Assembly (NCBI RefSeq): GCF_031199965.1 | Contig: NZ_CP133605.1 | Span: 2,326,501-2,390,500, forward strand | Origin: Paenibacillus sp. D2_2 | GTDB lineage: Bacteria; Bacillota; Bacilli; Paenibacillales; Paenibacillaceae | Reading direction: 5' to 3' | DNA: 64,000 nucleotides | Shown: positions 1 to 8,576 of the stretch, piece by piece | Layout of the letters: the number at the start of each line of letters is the position of its first letter | Position numbering within the stretch: position 1 is the stretch's first letter | Notes under the pieces: model-generated | The model's database searches: none | What the model saw: only the letters and a program-made list of their open reading frames with translations | What the model was told of the DNA's origin: nothing | Program-made: the position numbers and the translations under genes

Positions 1-138
1 AAAATTATGATCGTGCCTAAAATCAAGGATGCGAACTGGGTATTCTATCGTACTCGCAATTTGTTTGATACGACAGCTATGGGAGACCGTCTAGAGCAGT
101 TCGCACACACTCACAATGTTCCGTTTGAGAGAGAATAG
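1..138 (+). CDS. 3' end of an unrecognised CDS
   Basis: Reading frame 1 is open from the first base and stops at TAG (136-138), giving the last 45 residues of a protein whose start lies outside the window. The tail contains IVPKIKDANWVFYRTRNLF and ends NVPFERE. I do not recognise the family. The frame is codon-like and ends about 65 bp before the next start, so a real gene terminus is likely. No function is proposed. Confidence 0.5.
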   Translation, partial: KIMIVPKIKDANWVFYRTRNLFDTTAMGDRLEQFAHTHNVPFERE

Positions 139-201
139 GATATTTCCGTAGAGCGCATAGCAAATAATGCATTTGTCATGGGAGAGGGAGGCTTGGTCGG
201 A

Positions 202-996
202 ATGGCCATTAAAGCGGTATGTTTTGATTTAGATGATACATTGCTCTGGGACGATCGAAGCGTGAAAGAAGCTTTCGAGGAGACGTGCCGTAAGGCTGAA
301 TCCCTAACGGGCTGCAACCCAGTTGAGCTGGAAGCAGCTGTCCGTAGAGAAGCAAGGGAATTGTACGAATCCTATGAGACATTTCCTTTTACGAAAATGA
401 TCGGGATTAACCCCTTTGAAGGGTTGTGGGCAAACTTCTCAGCAGGCGAACAGCCGGAATTCCGTCAGCTTGAACAATTGGCACCGATCTATCGCAAGGA
501 GTCTTGGCGTCGTGGCATGCTCTCTTTAGGCATTGATAATGATGAAATGGCTGCTGAGCTTGCCGAAGGTTTTGCTGCAGAACGCCGAGCACGCGCTTAT
601 GTATATGAAGAAACATTCCAAATCTTGCAGGAGCTAAAGGGGAAATTTAAGCTGCTTCTACTTACGAATGGCTGCCCTGCTCTGCAGCAAGAGAAGCTGG
701 ATGGGGTGCCAGAGCTCTCTGCCTATTTCGATAAGATCATTATCTCCGGTAGTTTTGGCAAAGGTAAACCTGATTCCTCGATTTTCAAGCACGCGCTTGA
801 TCAGTTAGGAACGAAGCCCGAAGAGACTTTAATGGTTGGGGACAAGCTTACGACCGATATTCGTGGATCACTCAGCGTAGGCATTCACGCAGTATGGATA
901 AATCGTGATGAGAAGACCCGTAATGATGAGATCGTACCGGATTACGAAATCTCTCATTTATCCCAGTTGCATCAAATTATTACGGAATTTGCTTAA
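202..996 (+). CDS. HAD-superfamily hydrolase (subfamily IA type)
   Basis: 264-residue soluble phosphatase-like protein. Haloacid dehalogenase motifs are visible in order: motif I FDLDDTL near the N terminus (nucleophile and acid Asp), motif II LLLTNG, motif III lysine in GKPDSSIF, and motif IV MVGDKLTTDI. An inserted helical cap lies between motifs I and II. The ATG at 202 is chosen because a purine-rich ribosome binding site (GGAGAGGGAGG, 181-191) precedes it; the upstream in-frame ATG at 178 lies before that site. Such enzymes dephosphorylate small phosphometabolites or nucleotides. The substrate cannot be read from sequence. A dispersed repeat follows immediately. Confidence 0.85.
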   Translation: MAIKAVCFDLDDTLLWDDRSVKEAFEETCRKAESLTGCNPVELEAAVRREARELYESYETFPFTKMIGINPFEGLWANFSAGEQPEFRQLEQLAPIYRKESWRRGMLSLGIDNDEMAAELAEGFAAERRARAYVYEETFQILQELKGKFKLLLLTNGCPALQQEKLDGVPELSAYFDKIIISGSFGKGKPDSSIFKHALDQLGTKPEETLMVGDKLTTDIRGSLSVGIHAVWINRDEKTRNDEIVPDYEISHLSQLHQIITEFA

Positions 997-1003
997 AATA
1001 TAA

Positions 1004-1210
1004 GTTCAAAAGGCCGGTTACAGCACCGAAGCTTATTCTTTCGATGTGCGTTTTTTCAAAACGCTTCAGTTGGATGAAGCTAGGGCGTGAGGAGCGGAGC
1101 GTACGAAGTTTGTACGTGAGCACCGGAAGGCCCGGCTGAATTCAAGATTCGATGTCGAATAACTTCATGATTCACTTCGTGATCAAAAGCGGACTTTTTG
1201 AACTTCCTCT
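1004..1210 (+). repeat. Dispersed inverted-end repeat, long copy A
   Basis: Intergenic element starting GTTCAAAAGGCCGG and ending CGGACTTTTTGAAC then TTCCTCT. Between the ends lie several potential hairpins: GCGTTTT/AAAACGC, CTTCA/TGAAG, CGTAC/GTACG and GATTCAC/GTGATC. The same internal modules recur at 7626, 10916, 19104 (reverse), 22589 and 45832 (reverse). There is no ORF or transposase inside. It resembles a non-autonomous MITE or a REP/BIME-like structured repeat. It ends about 25 bp before the next gene's ribosome binding site. Confidence 0.8.
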
Positions 1211-1251
1211 CAAGACCTCGCCATTTAAGATTCATGAGGAAGGAAGATAAC

Positions 1252-1662
1252 ATGCGAAGAAGAAGCTGGAGTTTTCTGATATTTGCGCTTATTCTCATCG
1301 TGATCAGTGGTTGTGGAGATAAAAGTTCTACCAATCACGTAGACAGCATGGCTATGGAACCGATTCAGGTGGGGCTTCAAGTGAATCCGACTGAGATTCA
1401 AGTAGGTGAAAAGGTCCACTTTGAGGCCAAGGTGACCTATCAAGGGAAGACAGTGGATGATGCCAAAGAGGTCATGTTTGAAATCTGGAAGGACGGAGAT
1501 AGCGAAGACCAGCATAGTAAGGTAACCGTCAAGAGTGCTGGAGAAGGAAGCTACGTGCTGGAGAAAATCTTCAAAGAGGCGGGTAACTACCATGTTACCT
1601 CTCATGTTACGGCCAGAGATCAACATTCGATGCCTTCAGAGGAATTTACTGTGCATGAATAA
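1252..1662 (+). CDS. Lipoprotein with YtkA/FixH-like domain
   Basis: 136-residue predicted lipoprotein. The N terminus MRRRSWSFLIF is followed by a hydrophobic stretch and a lipobox ending VISGC, so it should be lipid-anchored on the outer face of the membrane. The rest (about residues 35-136) is a beta-rich domain of the YtkA-like kind (repeated V.A.V.Y and GNYHV strands) found in bacterial surface and copper/oxidase-related proteins. The ATG at 1252 has a good site (AGGAAGGA) and gives a proper signal peptide. A longer in-frame start at 1198 would place charged residues before the signal and begin inside the repeat. It is followed by a clear terminator, so probably monocistronic. Confidence 0.75.
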   Translation: MRRRSWSFLIFALILIVISGCGDKSSTNHVDSMAMEPIQVGLQVNPTEIQVGEKVHFEAKVTYQGKTVDDAKEVMFEIWKDGDSEDQHSKVTVKSAGEGSYVLEKIFKEAGNYHVTSHVTARDQHSMPSEEFTVHE

Positions 1663-1691
1663 GAATTCAATCTAATTGTCTTGTAAGAAAG

Positions 1692-1720
1692 CTGCTCTTC
1701 ATGCGAAGGGCAGTTTTTTT
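1692..1720 (+). terminator. Rho-independent terminator after the lipoprotein gene
   Basis: CTGCTCTTC, loop ATGC, GAAGGGCAG (one G-U pair) followed by seven T. A textbook intrinsic terminator closing the lipoprotein transcript. Confidence 0.85.
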
Positions 1721-2097
1721 AATGGCGTATTCCAGTCTGAATTTATGTCTATAGAAGCTTCAAGTTTCAATGGGACATGAAAAGAATAGCGTATATCATT
1801 GTGATATTGAAACTAATAGCAATCATGAAATGAGTCGCCAATTACGAACGATAACTAATCGAAGCGTAATTTCGTTCGTGTTTAATAATCCGATTACATA
1901 CATTGGGATACATATATTTACTTCTCCGTTAGTAGAATTTGATTCGATTTAATTATTGATACTGACCCTTGAAACGTTTATTGAAATTTAACCCTAAGGT
2001 CAGTCATGGCGCGTGGTTCCCGATTTGGAATTGCATCTTTTCTTAATGGCTGACTTCTGATACACTAAAACTTAACGTTTTGCGGGAGGGATAGAAC
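1721..2097 (+). other. metH upstream region with two inverted repeats
   Basis: AT-rich gene-free stretch before metH. Two inverted repeats are visible: ACGAACGA/TCGTTCGT (1844-1851 and 1872-1879) and ACTGACC/GGTCAGT (1961-1967 and 1998-2004). Neither is followed by a U tract. I see no SAM-I (S-box) or cobalamin riboswitch core, which might be expected before a methionine synthase gene. A ribosome binding site (GGGAGGG) precedes the ATG at 2098. A 60-codon open frame at 1770-1952 has no ribosome binding site or protein-like composition. Confidence 0.4.
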
Positions 2098-5000
2098 ATG
2101 AGTAAGCCGAGTCTTGAGTCCAGAATGAAAGAACGAATATTAATCCTCGATGGGGCTATGGGTACGATGATTCAGCAGAGGGACCTGTCACCAGCCGATT
2201 TTGGTGGGGAAGATCTGGACGGTTGTAATGAAATGCTTGTGCTCACCCGTCCGGATGTGATTCAGGATATTCATGAGCAATATTTAGAGGCGGGAGCCGA
2301 TCTCATAGAGACAAATACATTTGGTGCTACTTCGATAGTTCTTGCTGAATACGAACTGCAAGACCGTGCACGTGAGATTAACTTAGCCGCTGCGCGCCTA
2401 GCAATTGATGCAGCTAATAAGTATAGCACACCGGATCATCCACGATACGTCGTTGGTGCTCTTGGACCGACGACGAAGACATTATCGGTTACTGGTGGGG
2501 TCACTTTTGATGAGCTAACGGACAGCTACGAGGAACAAGCATTGGCATTAATCGAGGCTGGTGTTGATGTGCTGTTGCTTGAGACATCACAGGATACGCT
2601 TAATGTGAAGGCAGGGAGCATCGGAATATCCCGTGCTTATGATAAGTCCGGTACAAGATTGCCGCTGATGATATCCGGTACGATCGAACCGATGGGAACA
2701 ACGTTGGCCGGACAGAATATTGAAGCTTTTTATATCTCGCTGGAGCATTTGAAACCGATCTCGGTCGGACTGAACTGTGCTACTGGACCGGAATTTATGC
2801 GCGATCATATTAGAACGTTGTCTGATATGGCAAGAACAGCAATTAGCTGCTATCCAAATGCCGGGTTGCCTGATGAGAACGGCAACTATCATGAATCGCC
2901 GGATTCGCTGGCCCAGAAGCTGGCGGGATTTGCGGAGCAAGGCTGGCTGAACATCGCTGGTGGCTGCTGTGGAACGACCCCTGCTCATATTGCCGCTATG
3001 GCCGATAAGATGAGCCAGTATGAGCCAAGAACAATCAGCGGCGAGCATCCTCCAGCATTGTCCGGCATTGAACCGGTCTATGTTGAAGTGGACAATCGTC
3101 CATATATGATCGGTGAGAGAACCAACGTTCTTGGATCGCGCAAGTTCAAACGGCTTATTGTAGAGGGCAAATATGAGGAAGCATCGGAGATTGCCCGTGC
3201 TCAGGTGAAAAATGGCGCTCAGGTGATCGACGTCTGCGTCCAGGACCCGGATCGTGATGAAGCAGAGGATATAAAGCTGTTCTTGGAGCTCGTAGCCAAG
3301 AAGGTGAAAGTGCCGCTGATGATCGATACCACGGACCCCAAGGTACTTGATCTTGCTTTGACATACTGCCAAGGCAAATCGATAATTAACTCCATTAATT
3401 TTGAAGATGGTGAAGAAAAATTCGAGAGCGTGACTCCTCTGATCCATAAGTATGGGGCATCGGTGGTCGTTGGGACGATTGATGAGAAGGGACAGGCAAT
3501 TACTCGGGAAGATAAACTGGAGGTTGCCAAACGTTCGCATGATTTGCTCGTGAACAAGTATGGACTTTCTGCGGAGGATATTATTTTTGACCCGTTGGTG
3601 TTCCCGGTTGGTACTGGGGATGAGCAATATATTGGCTCGGCTAAGGAGACGATCGAGGGGATTCGTCTAATTAAGCAGGCGCTACCTGCCTGCCACACTG
3701 TGCTTGGGATCAGTAACGTCTCCTTCGGTTTGCCGGAAGCAGGGCGCGAAGTATTGAACTCTGTCTTCTTGTATGAATGTACGAAGGCAGGGCTTGATTA
3801 TGCGATTGTGAATACCGAGAAGCTCGAACGTTATGCTTCGATTCCGGAGGAAGAACGCAAATTAGCGGAAGAGCTGATTTATAATACGAATGATGAGACC
3901 TTGGCTGCATTTGTCGCTGCTTTCCGTAACAAGAAGGTAGAGAAGAAGGAGAAGGCCGTCAACCTATCGCTTGAGGAGCGACTCGCTTCTTATGTAGTGG
4001 AGGGCACGAAGGAAGGTCTGATCCCGGATCTGGATGAAGCGTTGAAGCGTTACGGTGCACTTGAGATCATTAATGGCCCGTTGATGGCTGGGATGGAAGA
4101 GGTTGGACGTCTATTCAACAACAATGAGCTGATCGTGGCAGAGGTATTGCAGAGCGCTGAGGTCATGAAGGCATCAGTAGCTTATCTAGAGAATTTCATG
4201 GAGAAGAATGAGACATCCGTCAAAGGTAAAATCCTACTGGCGACCGTAAAGGGAAATGTCCATGATATCGGTAAAAACCTAGTGGAAATCATACTCTCTA
4301 ACAACGGTTACAAGATCGTGAATTTGGGCATAAAAGTACCACCGGAGCGTATTATTGAAGCTTACCGTGAAGAGAAGGCTGATGCGATTGGATTATCCGG
4401 CCTGCTCGTCAAGTCGGCTCAACAGATGGTAGCCACAGCACAAGATCTACGCGGTGCGGGGATCGATGTACCTATCATGGTAGGTGGAGCGGCGCTGACG
4501 CGCAAATTTACACGGACACGCATTCGTCCTGAGTATAATGGACTTGTTGTCTACGCCAAGGATGCGATGGATGGACTAGATCTGGCCAACAAGCTCATGG
4601 ATAAGGAACAACGTGAGAAGATGCGACTTGATATGGAAGCGGAGAAAGAAGCGGATTCTAAAGTTGCTGAGAAGGCACCGCTGCCACAGTTAACCCGGGT
4701 TGAACGCTCGAAAATATCACTTGATGTGCCTGTATATCAGCCACCTGATCTGGAGCGTCACATTTTAAGAGACTATCCGATTCAGCACATTATTCCATAT
4801 ATTAATATGCAGATGTTATTGGGACATCATTTAGGATTGCGAGGCTCGGTCGAGCAGTTGCTTGCTCAGGGTGACCCGAAGGCTGTTCAACTGAAGGAGA
4901 CGGTAGATGAGATTCTAGCGCATGCGACACGTGACGGAATTATCCGTGCGAATGCAATGTATCGGTTCTTCCCGGCTCAATCGTCAGGCAACGATATTAT

Positions 5001-5535
5001 CGTGTATGACCCAGCAGATCATAGTAAAGTACTCAAAACCTTCAGCTTCCCAAGACAACAGGTTGAACCGTACTTATGTCTAGCGGATTTCCTGAAGCCG
5101 GTGGACAGTGGTATTATGGATTATGTGGGCTTCCTCGTGGTTACAGCTGGACAAGGTGTTCGTGAATTGTCTGAGAAATGGAAGGACAGCGGAGATTATT
5201 TGCGCTCCCATGCGCTGCAATCTGTCGCCTTGGAGACAGCAGAAGGCCTTGCGGAACGGGTACATCATATTATGCGCGATATTTGGGGCTTCCCGGATCC
5301 GCAGGATATGACGATGAAGCAGCGTCATGGCGCTCGCTATCAAGGTATCAGGGTCTCCTTCGGCTACCCGGCATGTCCGAATCTTGAGGATCAGGGGCCG
5401 CTGTTTGAAATTATGAAGCCTGAGGATATCGGCGTAGAGCTGACCGAAGGATTTATGATGGAGCCAGAGGCTTCAGTCTCTGCCATGGTGTTTGCTCATC
5501 CGCAGGCTCAATACTTTAATGTAGATAAAGCCTAA
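2098..5535 (+). CDS. metH: Cobalamin-dependent methionine synthase MetH
   Basis: 1145-residue four-module enzyme that moves the methyl group of methyl-tetrahydrofolate to homocysteine through cobalamin, making methionine in the cytosol. Modules in order: homocysteine-binding barrel (about 10-310) with the zinc cysteines Cys227 (GLNCATGP) and Cys290/Cys291 (GGCCGTTP); pterin-binding barrel (about 330-590, GERTNVLGS); cobalamin cap and Rossmann domain (about 620-860) with the cobalt-ligand histidine in GNVHDIGKN; C-terminal AdoMet-binding reactivation domain (about 900-1145, FGYPACPN, ELTEGFMMEP). The cobalamin motif has Asn720 where the E. coli enzyme has Asp757 of the ligand triad. It stands alone with a GGGAGGG site; a strong hairpin follows. 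Confidence 0.97.
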   Translation: MSKPSLESRMKERILILDGAMGTMIQQRDLSPADFGGEDLDGCNEMLVLTRPDVIQDIHEQYLEAGADLIETNTFGATSIVLAEYELQDRAREINLAAARLAIDAANKYSTPDHPRYVVGALGPTTKTLSVTGGVTFDELTDSYEEQALALIEAGVDVLLLETSQDTLNVKAGSIGISRAYDKSGTRLPLMISGTIEPMGTTLAGQNIEAFYISLEHLKPISVGLNCATGPEFMRDHIRTLSDMARTAISCYPNAGLPDENGNYHESPDSLAQKLAGFAEQGWLNIAGGCCGTTPAHIAAMADKMSQYEPRTISGEHPPALSGIEPVYVEVDNRPYMIGERTNVLGSRKFKRLIVEGKYEEASEIARAQVKNGAQVIDVCVQDPDRDEAEDIKLFLELVAKKVKVPLMIDTTDPKVLDLALTYCQGKSIINSINFEDGEEKFESVTPLIHKYGASVVVGTIDEKGQAITREDKLEVAKRSHDLLVNKYGLSAEDIIFDPLVFPVGTGDEQYIGSAKETIEGIRLIKQALPACHTVLGISNVSFGLPEAGREVLNSVFLYECTKAGLDYAIVNTEKLERYASIPEEERKLAEELIYNTNDETLAAFVAAFRNKKVEKKEKAVNLSLEERLASYVVEGTKEGLIPDLDEALKRYGALEIINGPLMAGMEEVGRLFNNNELIVAEVLQSAEVMKASVAYLENFMEKNETSVKGKILLATVKGNVHDIGKNLVEIILSNNGYKIVNLGIKVPPERIIEAYREEKADAIGLSGLLVKSAQQMVATAQDLRGAGIDVPIMVGGAALTRKFTRTRIRPEYNGLVVYAKDAMDGLDLANKLMDKEQREKMRLDMEAEKEADSKVAEKAPLPQLTRVERSKISLDVPVYQPPDLERHILRDYPIQHIIPYINMQMLLGHHLGLRGSVEQLLAQGDPKAVQLKETVDEILAHATRDGIIRANAMYRFFPAQSSGNDIIVYDPADHSKVLKTFSFPRQQVEPYLCLADFLKPVDSGIMDYVGFLVVTAGQGVRELSEKWKDSGDYLRSHALQSVALETAEGLAERVHHIMRDIWGFPDPQDMTMKQRHGARYQGIRVSFGYPACPNLEDQGPLFEIMKPEDIGVELTEGFMMEPEASVSAMVFAHPQAQYFNVDKA

Positions 5536-5547
5536 GATGATTAATTG

Positions 5548-5578
5548 CGAGAACCCTCCGTCTAACGGAGGGTTCTCG
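5548..5578 (+). terminator. Strong hairpin between metH and rnz
   Basis: Perfect 13-bp stem CGAGAACCCTCCG/CGGAGGGTTCTCG with a TCTAA loop, 12 bases after the metH stop. There is no proper U tract after it (GGCAATTT), so it may be an inefficient terminator or an mRNA-stabilising 3' hairpin. Confidence 0.6.
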
Positions 5579-5617
5579 GCAATTTGAGGGCACTAACGCC
5601 CGAAGGAGGTTATAGTC

Positions 5618-6553
5618 ATGGAATTGTATTTCATGGGAACGAATGCAGGGGTTCCTTCATTGGAGCGCAACGTAACGTCCCTGGCGCTTCGTCTGTTCGA
5701 CGAACGGCGCAGCTTCTGGTTGTTTGATTGTGGAGAGGGTACGCAACATCAAATACTTCGCTCGCCCCTTAAGCTTAGCAAGCTGGAGAAGATCTTCATT
5801 ACGCATCTGCATGGTGATCATCTGTTCGGACTGCCAGGGCTCATCTCGAGCAGAGCTTACCAGGGGGAACACTCCGCTGACTATATATGGCCCGCCTGGG
5901 TTAAAGCAATATATAACAACATCGCTGAGTATCAGCGAGTCGAGGATCGATTATCGGCTAGATATCGTCGAACATGAAGGTGGAGAATTGTTCGAGGATG
6001 AGACCTTTCGCGTCGAGTCCGCACTGCTGGATCATCGGATCGCGAGCTATGGATATCGAGTCATTGAGAAAGATCTCCCGGGTAAGCTCGATTCTATTTT
6101 GCTAGGCAGTCACGGCATTAAGCCGGGTCCGCTATATGGCAGGCTAAAGCGGGAGAGAGCGTGGAAGCACCGGATGGTGTTATTATTACGCCGGACGAAG
6201 TACTGGGGAGTCCGAAGCAAGGGAGGATTGTAGCGATTCTCGGAGATACCCGTCCATGTAAGGCTGTCATTAGTCTGTCAGAAAGTGCAGACGCTATAGT
6301 TCATGAATCTACGTTTCTCAATGAGTTGGCACAGACGGCTTATGATTATCATCACAGCACTGCAAAGCAGGCTGCCGAAGCAGCGAAGGCGGCAGGTGCG
6401 AAGCAGCTCTATCTTACTCATTTCAGCTCAAGATATAAATCTGAGGAACAGCTTCACCGCTTACTTGTTGAAGCGCAGCAGACTTTTGCGAATTCTGAGC
6501 TAGCCCGGGAACATGTTATATATCCTGTGACACGTGCTGACGGGGAAGAGTAG
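5618..6553 (+). CDS. rnz: Ribonuclease Z (tRNA 3' endonuclease), frame broken twice
   Basis: Metallo-beta-lactamase fold nuclease that removes 3' trailers from tRNA precursors. It begins [14 protein letters not shown] and carries the zinc motif [15 protein letters not shown], the ILGDTRP strand, the HESTF motif and the C-terminal LTHFSSRY motif, all in family order. Two single-base changes split the frame: one extra G in the G5 run at 5863-5867 and one missing A in the A3 run at 6146-6148. They compensate, so the corrected protein is 311 residues, the usual length. An essential-type gene with intact motifs on both sides of each break suggests sequencing error. The ribosome binding site GAAGGAGG lies upstream. 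Confidence 0.9.
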
Positions 6554-6752
6554 GGTGGGAGATTACAGTGCTCTAATGAATTATTTTCCGGGAAAGCGCA
6601 GGATCTGACAGGCGATTGCAAAGTTTGCTATATCTATAAATAAGATAGATCCGTCTTCGATGTTGTTCGACGCGGCATGACGGGATCATGCGAAAGTTTG
6701 ACAGAATCACGGCCCGATTACTGATTATTTTGACAACGGAATGTTCGGAAAT

Positions 6753-6782
6753 TTGCTTGTCCTTTTGTTTTCCATGTACAAT
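6753..6782 (+). promoter_or_regulatory. Probable sigma-A promoter for the YutF-type phosphatase gene
   Basis: TTGCTT, 18-bp spacer, TACAAT, about 28 bp before the start codon at 6811. The fit is moderate at -35 and good at -10. A better -35 (TTGACA, 6730) lies too far from this -10. Confidence 0.4.
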
Positions 6783-6810
6783 GATATTTGATACAGAGGA
6801 GGATAAAACG

Positions 6811-7616
6811 ATGAGCAAATTAACAGCCGACTGGAAGGCTTATCTTATAGATTTGGATGGAACTTTATATCACGGAAGCCGTATGATACTTGGAGCAGAC
6901 CGATTAATATCCGATCTCCAGGATGCTGATATTCCTTATCTGTTCGTTACGAACAATTCATCACGAACTCCAGCGGAGGTTGCCACCCATTTGCAGCAAA
7001 TGGGAATTCCAGCCGATGAACATCACGTATGCACCTCGGCTGTAGCTGCTGCGCAGTACATCGCTGAGCAGTACCCGAGTAGCAAAGTGGCTCCGATCGG
7101 TGAGTATGGGCTGCTGGAAGCTCTTCGCGAGGCGGGACTAGAGTGTGATGAAGAGCATCCCGATGTAGTAGTTCAGGGGATTGACCGTTCCTTTACATAT
7201 GAGAAATTAACGAAGGCGGCTCGGTTGATTTCGGGGGGGCACGATACGTTCTGACTAACCCTGATTTGCAGTTGCCCTCACAAGATGGACTGATGCCCGG
7301 TGCTGGTACTATCGCCGCAGCTATCAAAGCGGCATCGGGCCGTGAGCCGATCGTTATCGGTAAGCCGTCGGGAATACTGATGAAGTTCGCGATCGACAGG
7401 CTGGGTCTTCGTAATGAAGAGGTCGCTGTGATTGGTGATAATATGCTGACGGATATATCTGCAGGAGTCCATGCGGGTTGTGGCACGATTCTGACACTAA
7501 CTGGCGTGACTACCGAGGACAACTTGGAGGAGTATGTTATCAGCACAGGGATTCAGCCTGATGTGATCTGCAAGAACCTGGATGAGATTCGCAAGCTGGT
7601 GTGTGAGAAAAGGTAA
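6811..7616 (+). CDS. HAD-IIA (NagD/AraL/YutF-type) phosphatase, frame broken once
   Basis: Sugar-phosphate or nucleotide phosphatase of the NagD-like class IIA HAD group, close in layout to B. subtilis YutF. Motif I is LIDLDGTLYHG, then LFVTNNSSRTP (motif II region), VLTNPD, IGKPSG (motif III Lys) and VIGDNMLTDI (motif IV). The frame breaks in the seven-G run at 7233-7239; one more G restores GGARYVLTNPD and gives 268 residues, normal for the family. ATG 6811 is preceded by GAGGAGG. An in-frame ATG at 6688 lies upstream of the promoter and is rejected. A dispersed repeat follows. Confidence 0.88.
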
Positions 7617-7625
7617 TTTAAATAA

Positions 7626-7730
7626 GTGTTCAAAAAGATCAGTTTTCAGCACCGAAGCTTATGCTTTCGATGTGCGTTTTTTCTAAACGCCTCAGTTGGA
7701 TGAAGCTAGGGCACTTTTTGAACTACCTCT
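7626..7730 (+). repeat. Dispersed inverted-end repeat, medium copy B
   Basis: GTGTTCAAAAAG at the left and CACTTTTTGAAC then TACCTCT at the right, with the central CAGCACCGAAGC, GCGTTTTTTCT and TTGGATGAAGCTAGGG modules. The distal third present in copy A is absent. It lies between the YutF-type gene and the glycosylase gene, with its right end about 27 bp from the next start codon. Confidence 0.8.
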
Positions 7731-7757
7731 AACATGAGAATGAAGGGAAGATGAGCC

Positions 7758-8576
7758 ATGCCGGAACTACCGGAAATGGAAAATTATAAAGTACAACTAT
7801 CACAGCATATCTTAGATTTACCGATTACTTCTGTGATGGTAAATCGCGAGAAATCGATCAACGTGGAAGGAGAAGCTTTCCGTTCCGAGTTGTTGGGCAG
7901 ACAAGTGGTATTTGTGGAGCGCCGCGGAAAGCATCTCTTGTTCCATTTAGATAACGGACGCCGTCTTTTACTGCATTTAATGCTTGGTGGATTATTGTAT
8001 TTGGGATCTTCCGACGATCGACCGGAGCGGAATACACAGATTGAGATTACCTTCGGTTCCGATCTTGTCCTATATTTCATGGGATTAAGACTTGGCTATC
8101 TACATATCCTCAGTGCCAAGGAAGCGGAAGAATCGCTGTCGCATCTGGGACCGGAGCCACTCGGGCGGAGAATGAACGAAGAGAGATTCATCAGTCTTCT
8201 GCAGAATAGGCGTAGCAGTTTGAAGACGGCTTTGGTTAATCAGGATATTATTGCAGGGATCGGTAACTGTTATGCGGATGAAATCGCCTTTGCCGCTGGA
8301 CTACGGCCATCAGCTAAGCTGCAAAATTTCGAAATGGGAGACTTCTCACGTCTGTACCTTGCGATGCAAGAAGTGCTGATTAAGGCAACAGAAGCTGGAG
8401 GATATATGGAGATGCCTGTTATTAAAGGGGATACCTTAACGGGCGGCGCTAATGATATTTGCGAGGTATATGATCGGGGTGGGGAGACATGTTCCCGCTG
8501 TGGAGATCAGATTATAAAGGCAGAGATGGGCGGGCGCAAAGTGTTCTACAGTCCGGGTTGTCAGCATGATCGATGA
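7758..8576 (+). CDS. Fpg/Nei-family DNA glycosylase
   Basis: 272-residue base-excision-repair enzyme. It starts MPELPEME, giving the Pro1/Glu2 catalytic pair after Met removal. A beta-sandwich N domain is followed by a helix-two-turn-helix ending GIGNCYADE and a C-terminal zinc-finger region. The finger reads CSRCGDQ ... YSPGCQ: the third of the usual four cysteines (YCPxCQ) is Ser, so only three ligands remain. The family removes oxidised purines or pyrimidines and cuts the backbone. The 3' end overlaps the endonuclease IV gene by 11 bp, so the two steps of base-excision repair are co-translated. Exact substrate class (Fpg or Nei) is uncertain. Confidence 0.85.
   Translation: MPELPEMENYKVQLSQHILDLPITSVMVNREKSINVEGEAFRSELLGRQVVFVERRGKHLLFHLDNGRRLLLHLMLGGLLYLGSSDDRPERNTQIEITFGSDLVLYFMGLRLGYLHILSAKEAEESLSHLGPEPLGRRMNEERFISLLQNRRSSLKTALVNQDIIAGIGNCYADEIAFAAGLRPSAKLQNFEMGDFSRLYLAMQEVLIKATEAGGYMEMPVIKGDTLTGGANDICEVYDRGGETCSRCGDQIIKAEMGGRKVFYSPGCQHDR

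Noticed and set aside
1770..1952. 60-codon open frame upstream of metH
   Set aside because: No ribosome binding site, low-complexity AT-rich composition and no protein-like pattern.
2587..3627. Long antisense open frame inside metH
   Set aside because: Opposite strand of a clear coding region; composition is that of a shadow frame and no start signal is seen.
5618..6553. rnz as a pseudogene
   Set aside because: Two compensating single-base changes in homopolymers with all catalytic motifs intact point to sequencing error.
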